From assembly GCA_947646735.1 (NCBI GenBank), contig CANTFK010000141.1, forward strand, positions 124,001 to 188,000: DNA of 64,000 bases. The letters are read 5' to 3'. Below are positions 54,953 to 64,000 of this stretch, piece by piece; the stretch's first letter is position 1; every line of letters starts with the position of its first letter. The translations under genes and the position numbers were made by a program. The DNA is from Peronospora farinosa. Taxonomy: Eukaryota > Oomycota > Peronosporomycetes > Peronosporales > Peronosporaceae. A model generated the notes under the pieces. The model ran no database searches and was not told the DNA's origin. It worked only from the letters and a program-made list of their open reading frames with translations.

Positions 54953-57900
54953 CAGAAATGGAGCCCCGAGTAGCTCGGGCTCCTAGCCCCAAATTGATTC
55001 ATACCCACTTCAATGCCACCACCATGCGCGATGATTCGAGACTGATTATTATCAGTCTCATCGTCGCTGGAGTGAAGCGATTACTTCGAGCGTTGTTGGA
55101 TTCTGGCGCTTCCAACAACTTCTTTCGTGCATCCTGCTTGTCCCTTCTCCCGTCGACTTTCACGGTTCCAGAAGGTCCAGGTGACATCGTTGTCAAACTT
55201 GCCGATGGACAACCAAAACGTGTCCCGCGTAAAACAGTGGTTTTACCGTACACTTTCGACGGTTTCCAGAGCAACGACGAATTTTTGGTGTACGAGATGA
55301 ACTATGCATTTGATTGCATACTTGGGATACCGTGGCTGTCACGGTATCAGCCGAAGATAGATTGGCTATCTCGGTCCGTCAAACGACGAAGCGGTTATGA
55401 CGTCAGTGAAGTGTTTACTCATTTGTTGGTCGCTTCATCCGATTGGCCTCACGTCAGGGTCGTGAACGAACTCGCCACGACTAGTAGTCAACACAGAGAG
55501 AGCGATGGCCCTCTGTGCGCAGTATGTTCCGTTACACTGACGGAGCCACAGAACGAAGCGGTCGAACAGCGGTTCCCGCATACACAGACATCGGTCGAAC
55601 AGGGTTTCCCGATGCACAACGAGGCGGTCGAACAGCGGTTCCCGCATACACAGACATCGGTCGAACAGGGGTTCCCGATTCACAACGAGGCGGTTGAACA
55701 GCGGTTCCCGCACACACATCGGTCGAACAGGGATTCCCGATTCACAGCGAGGCGGTCGAGCAGGGGCTCCCGCATACAAGCACATCGGACGAGCAGAGGC
55801 TCCCGATCAATTTCGAGGCGGTCGAGCAGGGGCTCCCGCATACAAGCACATCGGACGAGCAGATGCTCCCGATCAATTTCGAGGCGGTCGAGCAGGGGCT
55901 CCCGCGTACAAGTACATCGGACGAGCAGAGGCTCCCGATAAATATCGAGGCGGTCGAGCAGGGGCTCCCGCACACAAGTGAAGCGGTCGAAGACGAGCTC
56001 CCGCTTTTGATTGACGAGAATGGGCGGACTACGGATCCGCATGAGACCGACGTGGTGGAGACAGAGCTCCCACGTCTAGAGGGGGGGGGTACATCATCCT
56101 CTTGTGATAGCGACGTGCCAGTCTCGAGCAGGGGCTCGAGACGCAAGAGAAAACGCAAGAAAGGAGCACGCCGATCACCGAGACGACGAAATTCACGTCA
56201 AGATGCTGATGCATTTGATTCCGTAGTGACGGAATCCGTATGCGCGCTTGAATATGTGGAGGGATCCCCACATCGTGGCCGCTACATTGAGGTTGCAAGT
56301 CCACCGTGCACTGCTGCAGATATCACATCTCTGCCAGACCTTACATGTAAAGACTTCCTTCATGACCTCAAGGCCGGCGACATCGAGCAAGTGTGCATCG
56401 TTTTAGCCACCGAAGCAGCCAGTGAAGAAGTTCTGGAGGCTCGCCCGAAGAGCGCCGAGCCTAAATCAGCGCGCGAAGAACGCTTCGCGGCACAGTCTTG
56501 GGATGTTCTTCGTGCTTCGGGCAACCCTGTATACGATATCGCCCGTGAGTACGCCGATATTTTCCCGGAGAAAATTCCAGCTGAGCTTCCGGCGGATCGT
56601 GGTGTGCGGCACGAGATAGATCTCGTGCCAGGATCGAAATATTGCGTGACACGGCAGTGGCCGTTACCGCGCGACCAAGTCATCGCTATTGATGAATTTT
56701 TCGAGGGTCGCCGCAAGGCTGGCCATGTCCGCGAGAGTATCTCGCCACATTCGAGTCCGACTTTCTGTGTGAAGAAAGCCACCGGCGGTTGGCGCATTGT
56801 GCACGCCTTCAACAAGCTGAATGACGCCACGATCCCGGCTCAAACTCCTATCCCTCGAACAGACATGGTATTAAATACCATGTCCGGGAGCGAGATCTAC
56901 GGCGCCATAGATCTGACAGACGGTTTCTATCAGATCCTCATGAGGGACAGTGACATTCCGTTCACTGCGGTCAGCACCCCAAGCGGGATGCTTTGGGAGT
57001 GGCTAGTCATGCCACAAGGCCTTAAGAATGCTCCAGCTACGTTCAATCGGATGGTGACACAAGTACTCCGCCCACTTCGCGACTTTGCACCGAGCTACTT
57101 TGACGACATTTTCGTTCACAGCCGCGCTGAGCAAAAGCTCAGCGCTACGGAGGTACACCTTCGACACTTGAAGCAGGTGTTTCAAGTTATGCGAGAGAAT
57201 AAATAGTATGCGAATTTGAAGAAATGTGTCTTCTGCGCTCCCGAGATTCCGGTACTCGGTTGCTACGTCAGCAAGGAAGGTGTCCGCGCTGATCTTGAGA
57301 AGATCTCATCGATCTGTTCCTGGCCAACGCCCAGAAACCAAACTGAATTACGTCAATGGCTCGGTCTGGCGAATTACTTGCATAAGTATACGAAGAACTA
57401 TGCTGAGCTAATTCAGCCATTATCGACTTTGCTCAAGAAAGATGCAGTATGGTTATGGACGGCAGAACATCAATCTGCCTTCGACTCCGTAAAGAAGAGC
57501 TTGTCCGAGGCACCAGTGCTGATGTTATCTGATGACTCTAAGCCATTCCACGTCGTGTGTGACGCGAGCAATTTCGCTATAGGATGTGCCCTCATGCAAT
57601 TTGATGACGAGGGTCGAGAGCGCGTCGTGAGTTTTCAATCACGACAGATGAAACCTGCCGAGAAAAATTATCCGGTACACGACAAGGAACTTTTGGCTAT
57701 GCGTTACGCACTAATCGCGTTTAGAGTATATTTGCTCGGCGAAAAGATGTTTTCTGTCTACACAGATCACACATCATTGCGTACCGCCGTCAAGAGTCCT
57801 CACTTGTCCCAGCGTATGGCACGGTGGTTGTCATTTTTTGCCGAGTATAATTTTGTGGTGCATTACAAGCCTGGCAAGAATAACATTCTGGCTGATGCGC

Positions 57901-60557
57901 TTTCTCGTCGTCCTGATTACGATCCTCGGCGTGATATGGGTCATCAAACGGAGTATGTTGATGACGACGAAGATATCTGTGTGTGTTGTATTGAACTGGG
58001 ACTAAATGCGGTGATTTCGACCCCCGTGCTTTCGATCCGAACTCAGATCGCTGAATCCTACGCGAATGATTCCTTTTATGCAGGAATCATCAACTATCTC
58101 AGGGACCCGAGCGAAAAATTACTCGCGAAGTTGACGAAACCAACACGCGACAACATCAAGCGTTACGCGCTTGACGGTCCGCTGCTGACGTACACGATGG
58201 ACGTCTTTGATTCCCCGCGTGTCGTCATCCCTGCTGATGACGACCTTCGAGCCCGATTGGTTCATGAATTTCACGACAGCCCAGCTGGCGGACACCTGGG
58301 TCGCGAAAAGACGTTTGCAGCTATTTTTCGCGTATTTTTCTGGCCGCGAATGTATAAATACATCCAGAAATGGGTGCGCTCCTGTGAAACCTGTCAGCGT
58401 GTGAAGCCTGCGCCGTCTTCACAAGCCCCATTGCGTCCGCTTCCGATTGCTACGGAAGCCTGGCGCTCGGTCAGCATGGATTTTATCTTTGGCCTTCCAC
58501 CGGATGAACAGAAACGCACGGGCGTATTGGTTCTAGTGGATCGATTCAGCAAAATGGTGCATTTTGCTCCGGTCTCCGCCAACATTACGGCGGAGACGAC
58601 AGCGAAGATCTTCATTGATCTTATCTTTAGGCATCACGGCTTGCCAGAATCTATTGTTTCGGACCGTGACCCGCGTTTCACTTCGGCTTTCTGGGCCGAA
58701 TTATTCCAGCTATTAGGCACGCGGTTGCTTATGTCTACGGCGGCCCATCCAGAGACGGATGGGCAAACGGAGCGTGTGAACAGAGTGCTCGAAGATGTCT
58801 TGCGCAGTTATGCAACATCGTTCTCATCATGGAGTTCATTTCTCCCACTTGCAGAGTTTGCAATCAACAATGCTATCCACGCGTCAACCGGGTTGACGCC
58901 CTTTTTCGTTAACAACGCGAGGCATCCTCGCGTTCCGGCGCTGCTTGCTCTCTCAGCTTCAGAACACCCTGTCTCCAAGCTTGGTGGGGGAGTATCTACG
59001 GATGGAATTGCGCCGAAAGTATTGCTGAGTGATTACGATGCGCATAAGGTTGCTGCCGATGCACCTACTACTGGTAATTTTGTGGCCAACGGCATATCGA
59101 CGCCTGACGCGATGCTTTCCATCGCGTCTCCCGTTGTCAATTTTGCTCCAAAAGAGAATACGTCGCCTGTAAGTTCGGCTGCAGTAACCGAATTTCTACT
59201 ATTACGACAAGGAATCACGCGTTTTGTGCGTGATGCATTACAAGAGGCAGTAGACAAGCAAAAGGAGAATGCAGACAGAAGAGGTCGAAAGAATATGTTG
59301 ATGTTTCGAGAAGGTGACAGAGTATTGTTATCAACAAGTGGATTACCGAACACCTCAGTGACGAATTTATGCGCTAATAAGTTAGCGCCAAGATATATTG
59401 GCCCATTTCGGGTTGTTAAGGTGCATGGTGACGCTTACACGCTAGACATACCTACATCTATGCGTTTGCACCCGACGTTCTACGTCGGGCGCCTCAAGGC
59501 TTACCTGCCGGCGAATCTATCTTCGAATCTTCCCCGCTCTTCTGTGCCGGCTCGAAATCCGACATCCCTTGACGACGACGTTGACGACGACTGGGACCAA
59601 GTCCTGCCCGAACGCGTGCAGACTCGATCTGCTGGGGCCCTCCGAACGCAGTCGTCTCAAGTTGACGTAGGCGCTCAACCAGTACCAGTTGCTCACGTCG
59701 GGTCCGCTCAGCAGCCTCAGTCGCAGCATCCGCACGATCTTGAGCTCTCTCAGCCATCTCGCGAGCATCAAGTAGGGCATTCTTCGATTCCTCAGCTTCA
59801 GCGCGGAGTAGGCGCAGCTCATCATTCGACTGTACAGGCGCCCGATTACGAGAATCGGCGCTCATCGCCAGAGGTCTTCCGTCGTGATGCTCCTCCTCCA
59901 TTAGTCGATGCATCGGGTGCGCGACGCTGGATTGTCGACTGGATTGTCGATCACGCGGATCACAAGTCCCAGGCGCCGAGTAATAACTCGGCGCCCATGA
60001 AGAAGCGTGTCGAGAAACATTACAGGGTTCGCTGGTTGGGATATTTCCCGGCGGACGATACATGGGAGCCATCGAGTACGCTGTCCCAAGATGTCCCGGA
60101 CGTGGTCGAGGACTACGAGTCCCGTAGAAAGACGGCGATCTTGACCGACGCTGAAGGTTCCATCCCCGATCTCGCGATCCGTAATGCTCGCGAGCAACGA
60201 AACCGCGACGACATCCCGAGCGACTTCGAGACCGAGACCTATTACGAGGCTCGGGAGCATATGGATGATACGATTGACGATCTCGGCTACGTGAATGCCG
60301 TCGGCGATCGTAAGGACGCGTTCTCACTCGCCGTAGCTCGGACACCTGGAGCTCCGAAAGGCTTCTCTCATAACGGGCAATCCATGGACGAATATGGTCG
60401 GGCATGCCTCGCGCACACACTAAGTCGTCCCATTCCTGCCGGACCGGTCGCGACCTGCCCACGTTGCATGTTGGACATCCCTCACGAATGTGGACGTAAC
60501 AAAGGTGATACTCGTCACAAGTCATACGACAGATGCGCCGGCGCAGGTCGCCAATAG
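54953..60557 (+). pseudogene. Element D pol with chromodomain and C-terminal extension
   Basis: Protease (from about 55010; L-L-D-S-G-A-S-N-N-F-F, then I-L-G-I-P-W-L), linker repeats 55553-55990 with a frame change, RT about 56450-57200 (Y-F-D-D-I-F-V-H), TAG at 57204 followed in frame by N-L-K-K-C-V-F, RNase H (D-A-L-S-R-R-P), integrase (C-E-T-C, S-D-R-D-P-R-F, D-G-Q-T-E-R-V-N-R), GPY/F module, Gln/Ser linker, chromodomain (Y-R-V-R-W-L-G-Y-F-P ... D-T-W-E-P-S). A further 150 or so residues follow the chromodomain, including C-P-R-C and H-E-C. The open frame 57216-60557 alone is 1113 residues. Confidence 0.9.
55553..55990 (+). repeat. Tandem repeats in element D linker
   Basis: Units of about 54-60 bp encode E-A-V-E-Q-x-(L/F)-P-H-T-x-T-S-x-E-Q motifs, in a first (RFP) and a second (GLP) subtype, some eight units in all. 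Around 55715 one unit is 4 bp shorter than its neighbours, which explains the frame change between protease and RT. Confidence 0.88.
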
Positions 60558-60810
60558 CGTGTCTATCACGCGTTCCCTCGCGACCGTCTAACCAGGACGT
60601 GAAGGACGTTCCTTCACGTCGGCTCGCGTTCCAGCGCCTGATGAAGGCACACCAAGATCTCTGCAACGAATCGTCGGTATATGCGTTATTCGTCGCTTTG
60701 CTTCTCACTGTACGGTATCGCGTGAAGAGGTCCTTCATGACCTCCAGTGGCTCGGGTTCGACAGCACCTTCAAGACCATACAAGCGCCACGGTTTCAAGT
60801 CCCCATCCAT
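59494..60810 (-). CDS. Element D antisense ORF, intact (438 aa)
   Basis: Uninterrupted from the ATG at 60810 to 59494, opposite to the element. N-terminal part: mixed, with W-C-A-F-I-R-R-W-N and a Cys/His cluster (C-D-E-Y-H-L-C ... G-C-P-T-C). Middle: Arg/Ser-rich (R-S-R-S-R-S-R). C-terminal part: an Ala/Glu/Arg coiled coil (about residues 325-385) and a basic end. Over about 1060 bp both strands are open: sense chromodomain region and antisense frame share first positions. It begins 203 bp inside the 3' LTR. No family recognised; RNA binding or multimerisation is a guess from composition. Confidence 0.65.
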   Translation of the reverse strand: MDGDLKPWRLYGLEGAVEPEPLEVMKDLFTRYRTVRSKATNNAYTDDSLQRSWCAFIRRWNASRREGTSFTSWLDGREGTRDRHAIGDLRRRICRMTCDEYHLCYVHIREGCPTCNVGRSRPVRQEWDDLVCARGMPDHIRPWIARYERSLSELQVSELRRVRTRPYDRRRHSRSRDRQSYHPYAPEPRNRSRSRSRSGCRRGFVAREHYGSRDRGWNLQRRSRSPSFYGTRSPRPRPGHLGTAYSMAPMYRPPGNIPTSEPCNVSRHASSWAPSYYSAPGTCDPRDRQSSRQSSVAHPMHRLMEEEHHDGRPLAMSADSRNRAPVQSNDELRLLRAEAEESKNALLDAREMAERAQDRADAATEAAERTRREQLVLVERLRQLETTAFGGPQQIESARVRAGLGPSRRQRRRQGMSDFEPAQKSGEDSKIDSPAGKP

Positions 60811-61013
60811 GACCTGCGGCGCCTGCTCTCTACGGATTGTCGCTTAGTGTTCCCAGTTACGGTTGTCAGAGACATCGTTTCGTGAACGTCCAGGGTCCAT
60901 GCTGCTCAGTTAAGTCTAACTGAGCAGGTTCGGAGTTACGCCGTTGGTCGAGAAGAAACTTTCTGCGATTCGCGCTTACGTTGAGGTAAGCGCAACTTAA
61001 AGAGGGGGGATGA

Positions 61014-61333
61014 TGTAATGGGTCTACCTATTACATAAGTAGTTATAGGATTAATACATAATTACATAAGTAGGCATAGGGCAGTATCCGATTAGCGGAT
61101 ACTGCGCGTCAATTTATTATTGGTTTATTATTGGGGTGCCAGACCCAATAATTAGCCAATAATAAATTGACTTCCATATTTGAGTGGTTCCCATGAGCTA
61201 GGGAACATATTCGCACTTACTGCGAATTAAAACTAAAACAAAAATAAAACAGAGTTATATTTACGAGTTAATTAAGAGCGCTTCCTCAACGCCCTTTTAG
61301 TGTAAGATGGTAACGGGTCCTTAGCCCGTTACA
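61014..61333 (+). repeat. Element D 3' LTR (320 bp)
   Basis: Matches the 5' LTR with about five substitutions and a 4-bp longer A-rich stretch. Preceded by polypurine tract AAAGAGGGGGGATGA. Confidence 0.95.
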
Positions 61334-62464
61334 CTCGTGGATCTTTCCTTCCTTTAGTTCGGACAGAAACAGATCCCACGTCATCTCCGAGAGATTTACT
61401 ATCTCCTCGGCAGATGCCAAGACAAGCTGGAGCACCTCAACTGAGGATGCCACCGGCATTTTGTCTTCGACGACCTCGAATAACTCATTCGTAGGTCCGT
61501 CCTCTTGGACCGAGACTGATCCAAGGGTCACTCGTTTCGACGTGCCCTTGATCGTCTTAATACGTCTGGTGCTCTTTTCTCGATTCACCACGACCTTTGA
61601 CCTGGAAGAAGGTGTCGTTGCTATCTCAGCTAACGCACTCCTTCCAACCGCACCAGGATCATGGCTCTGTGCCGGTTCTTGTGGCGCTTGACTTCCTGTC
61701 AGCCCACCATCAGCTGCCACAGGATCTCGGCTCTGTGCAGAACTATTGGACTCATGACTACTTGTCATCGTCTTATTCACTACACCAGTCTTTTCGACCT
61801 GGGTAGGAATATGTGTCACCTGGCTTTCCGCCAGTGCATTCCCAACTACACCACTCCTTTCGAGCTGGGTAGTTCCTGTTGCCGATTGACATACCGTCAT
61901 CGCACCCTCGACTGTGTTGGACACAGCATCAGCCAGATAAGCCTCTCGCAAGAGCACATCCTTTCCGGTGTCTTGCGTAGAGCTAGCGACTGTGCGTGTA
62001 CGCCAGTCTATCCATGGTTGGTGTTTAGCCAACCAAGGCATGCCTAGGATGAGGTCATACGGACTCTCCATACCTAGCACTGTGAACTTCTCTTTACAAG
62101 AGAAGTCACTGAAACTGAAGGCGAATTCAACTTGAACTCCCTCCGATTTAACGAGCGCGCCGTTCGCTAAACGAACGATTGCCTCTTCTCGCTTGCCATC
62201 CTGGCAAAGCGACTCAGAACTCGCCGGTCTCTTTTTCAGAGCCGCGAATTTCACAAAGTTTTGTGATGCACCCGAATTCACGAGAAGGTTCATCACTTGA
62301 TCATAGCCTCGTACTCGAGCGTTATAGACCAAAAGGGTTGAGGTCCGACCTTTCGGTACCTCAGGTACTATGCTACCCATTTATTCGATCACTCTGAACT
62401 TAGGGGTAGCTTCAGAGTCCGCGACAGTAGGGCATCCCGCCCCTACTGCGCTCCCGCATTTCCC
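61334..62464 (-). pseudogene. Element C protease and linker
   Basis: Minus strand from the frameshift site. The -1 frame encodes A-V-G-A-G-C-P-T-V and is open to a TAA directly before the ATG at 62380; then protease with L-V-N-S-G-A-S (Asp of D-S-G replaced by Asn) and L-G-M-P-W-L-A. A Ser/Thr/Gln-rich linker follows with loosely repeated motifs. The frame runs to the D insertion at 61334 and continues at 53550. Confidence 0.85.
62420..62464 (-). promoter_or_regulatory. Element C -1 frameshift signal
   Basis: On the minus strand G GGA AAT (62464-62458) in -1 phase, nine bases, then arms CAGTAGGGGC and GCCCTACTG with one bulge; the gag stop TAG (62445-62443) is in the 5' arm. The heptamer is a weaker version of G GGA AAC. 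Confidence 0.75.
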
Positions 62465-63522
62465 GACCCATCTTGGGCAGGTGCTGAACCCGTGCGTCGT
62501 GCACGCTGGTTTTTCGCACCTCCCTTCGGGTTGGGAGACCTTTTGCTGGCTGCCTTAGCACCAGCAGCTACCTTGGCATAGCAGCGAGCCATCATATGGC
62601 CTCGCTTGCCGCACTTGTAGCAGATCACATCTGCATTGCCCAACTCCATAGGAGTGGCATCAGACTTCTCGGACCACGGCCTGTAATAGGCTGTCGCCGA
62701 GGCGCTGTTGTAGGATTGCTCCTCAACTAAGGCAATGTCAATTGCCTCTTCCATCGTCGCTGGCACCTTTCTGATAAGGGCCTGACGCGATGGGCCGTGC
62801 CTAAGTCCATTCATGAACTTGGCCACCTTGATACGTTCCGGTATCGGTTCCTTATTAATGGACGCCGACAGCGAACGCATCTCCTGCACAAATTCTTGCA
62901 GAGAGCGTTTCGCCTGTCACCAAAAGAAGCGCGCCATAAGCAACACTTCGTTGTTAGGCGGCTGATACATGGCGCGAATCTTTGCCTTAAAGATCGCCCA
63001 TGATGGAAATGCATCAGCATTTGCCATCAGCACAGAGTATGCCCACTCTGACGCTTTGCCACGCAAGTTGGACATGGCATACGAAACCATTCTGGTGTCG
63101 TCTTCGATGAGCTGCGCCACTCCACATTGCTCCACTGCTAATAGCCAGTGAACAATCGTGTGAGGGCTAGTTCCATCAAACTTCGGAGGGTCCATCCGAA
63201 TGGACCTTGGTTGAGCAGGCCGGGCAGAGAGCGTCTCAACAGTTCTGTTGAGCGCCTCATTACGTGCCTGCTCAATCCTAAGCTCATCCTGAGTCTTAGT
63301 GATGGACTCAGCGGTGGCTTGACTGTTTACCTCGGACGCGTTTCTACGCTGTCCGAGCACAAACGCCTCAAATTGCTCCAACTGAGCAACATGTTGCTCA
63401 GGAGGAAAATGCAAGAAATTGACCAGGGCTTGTTCACCAAGTCCCTGCGTCATATGCTCTTCCAACTCCCTATGATGTTGGGAGAGGTGAGGGAAGTCAC
63501 TACAGTCCATGTTAAGGACCAT
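62443..63522 (-). pseudogene. gag: Element C gag with in-frame TGA
   Basis: First ATG in frame at 63522 (M-V-L-N-M-D). Capsid-like region with V-H-W-L-L-A-V-E and S-E-W-A-Y; TGA near 62917 in the sequence F-F-W-stop-Q-A-K-R-S-L, then same frame with the zinc knuckle C-Y-K-C-G-K-R-G-H-M-M-A-R-C. The TGA fits a C-to-T change of an Arg codon. Confidence 0.85.
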
Positions 63523-63570
63523 CTTAACCACACGCACGCTCAGAGAGACGGGTCGTGGGAAGGACTACTA

Positions 63571-63606
63571 GTGCCACCAAGTGTAGACGGGCACTTCTTC
63601 GAAGTT
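63571..63606 (-). repeat. Element C primer-binding site and 5' LTR edge
   Basis: On the minus strand the LTR ends GCCCGTCTACA (63582 upward) and the PBS TTGGTGGCAC follows at 63580-63571. Only 25 bases of the LTR are present before the family-G LTR of element F starts. Confidence 0.75.
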
Positions 63607-64000
63607 TGTAACGGGGTGAGCCCGTTACATAATATTGACACTTATATGAAGTGTCAATTAAACATATTATTATAACTAATAATATTTTGACAATATTTAT
63701 CTTTACTTATAATATTGTTCCTTGATCTCCTTGAAGTTGGAGATGCCCCTATCATTGGTTGATATGGGCCATTATGTCAGCCAGAGCGCTGACCAATGAC
63801 CGATGGACGCGCGCAATGAGTGGAGGGCAAGTTGTCAACATACATAGTTGTAGTTTAATATAGTTAACATAGGTTATAACAGATTAGTTTTATTAGACAG
63901 TTAACCATATTAAAAACAGTTTTCTTTTTTTCTCAACTAAGTGTTTGTTTAGTTAATTCCCTTCCTCTGCTCACGTGTACGTGAGGTAATTGAGGCACCT
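63607..64000 (+). repeat. Element F: family-G LTR, runs off the window
   Basis: Starts TGTAACGGGGTGAGCCCG and matches the element A 3' LTR closely for the rest of the window, in plus orientation. It is either the 5' LTR of an element that continues to the right or a solo LTR. Expected TSD: the five bases before it, aagtt (63602-63606). Confidence 0.85.

Larger units (their letters stand above)
53551..61333 (+). mobile_element. Element D: young Ty3/Gypsy inside element C
   Basis: Complete 7783-bp element in plus orientation. LTRs 53551-53866 and 61014-61333 differ by about five substitutions and one 4-bp indel. Perfect 5-bp TSD ctcgt at 53546-53550 and 61334-61338. PBS TGGTAGCACTTCGTAGTCC from 53869; polypurine tract 60999-61013. 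It separates C's protease from C's RT. Lesions: in-frame stop in gag, frame displacement around protease, a 4-bp deletion in the linker repeats and an in-frame TAG in RT. The antisense gene is intact. Confidence 0.95.
38772..63606 (-). mobile_element. Element C: Ty3/Gypsy, family-Y LTRs, split by B and D
   Basis: Minus-strand element in pieces: 3' LTR 38772-38847 plus 48364-48879 (split by B), antisense gene and pol 48880-53550, protease and gag 61334-63580 (split from RT by D), and 25 bases of 5' LTR at 63582-63606 before element F starts. D's insertion plus its 5-bp TSD is 7788 bp, a multiple of three, so the pol frame still lines up across it. Gag has a TGA, RT has two close frame changes and integrase has a TAG; it is dead but recognisable throughout. 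Confidence 0.85.

Overview
The window looks like nuclear DNA of an oomycete, probably a Peronosporales species (Phytophthora or downy mildew type). The grounds are compact intron-poor eukaryotic genes, host proteins of stramenopile character, a secreted RXLR-EER/WY effector gene, and dense Ty3/Gypsy chromovirus-type retrotransposons. Species cannot be fixed from the sequence alone.

Layout. 1-3.1 kb: a worn-out Ty3/Gypsy copy, itself interrupted by a SINE-like retroposon with target-site duplications, then a short pogo/Tigger-type MITE. 3.4-27.5 kb: a conserved housekeeping block: CWC27 spliceosomal cyclophilin, ribosomal protein S11 (uS17) copy a, complex I 21-kDa subunit copy a, DPH3, a kinesin-1-like heavy chain, calmodulin-lysine methyltransferase, proteasome subunit RPN10, a PH-AGC kinase, a MINDY-type deubiquitinase, complex I 21-kDa subunit copy b, S11 copy b, an NPC1-like sterol transporter, and a PH-START-START protein with an acyltransferase-like C-terminus. 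The complex I/S11 pair occurs twice in inverted orientation: the S11 units are nearly identical at the DNA level, their complex I neighbours are strongly diverged. 27.9-29.4 kb: a repeat-containing RXLR effector locus with two one-base frame changes.

29.6-64 kb: a nest of LTR retrotransposons. Junctions and target-site duplications suggest this order: a family-G LTR relic was hit by a family-Y LTR, which was hit by element A, whose 5' LTR was hit by element C. Element C was then hit by B (in its 3' LTR; TSD tagac), by D (between protease and RT; TSD ctcgt) and by a family-G element F (in its 5' LTR). The right flanks of the outer elements should lie beyond the window.

Two features recur in all four analysable Ty3 elements (A-D). 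First, gag ends in CAG TAG, preceded by a correctly phased -1 slippery heptamer and overlapped by a stem-loop; the -1 frame encodes a conserved V-G-A-x-x-P peptide, so Gag-Pol is probably made by -1 ribosomal frameshifting. Second, each carries a long antisense reading frame at its 3' end, running from beside the 3' LTR back across the chromodomain region, always in the same phase relative to pol and usually with a coiled-coil or Arg/Ser-rich end. This antisense gene is the best candidate here for an undescribed system.

All alignments, identities and domain calls were made by eye; no database search was run.
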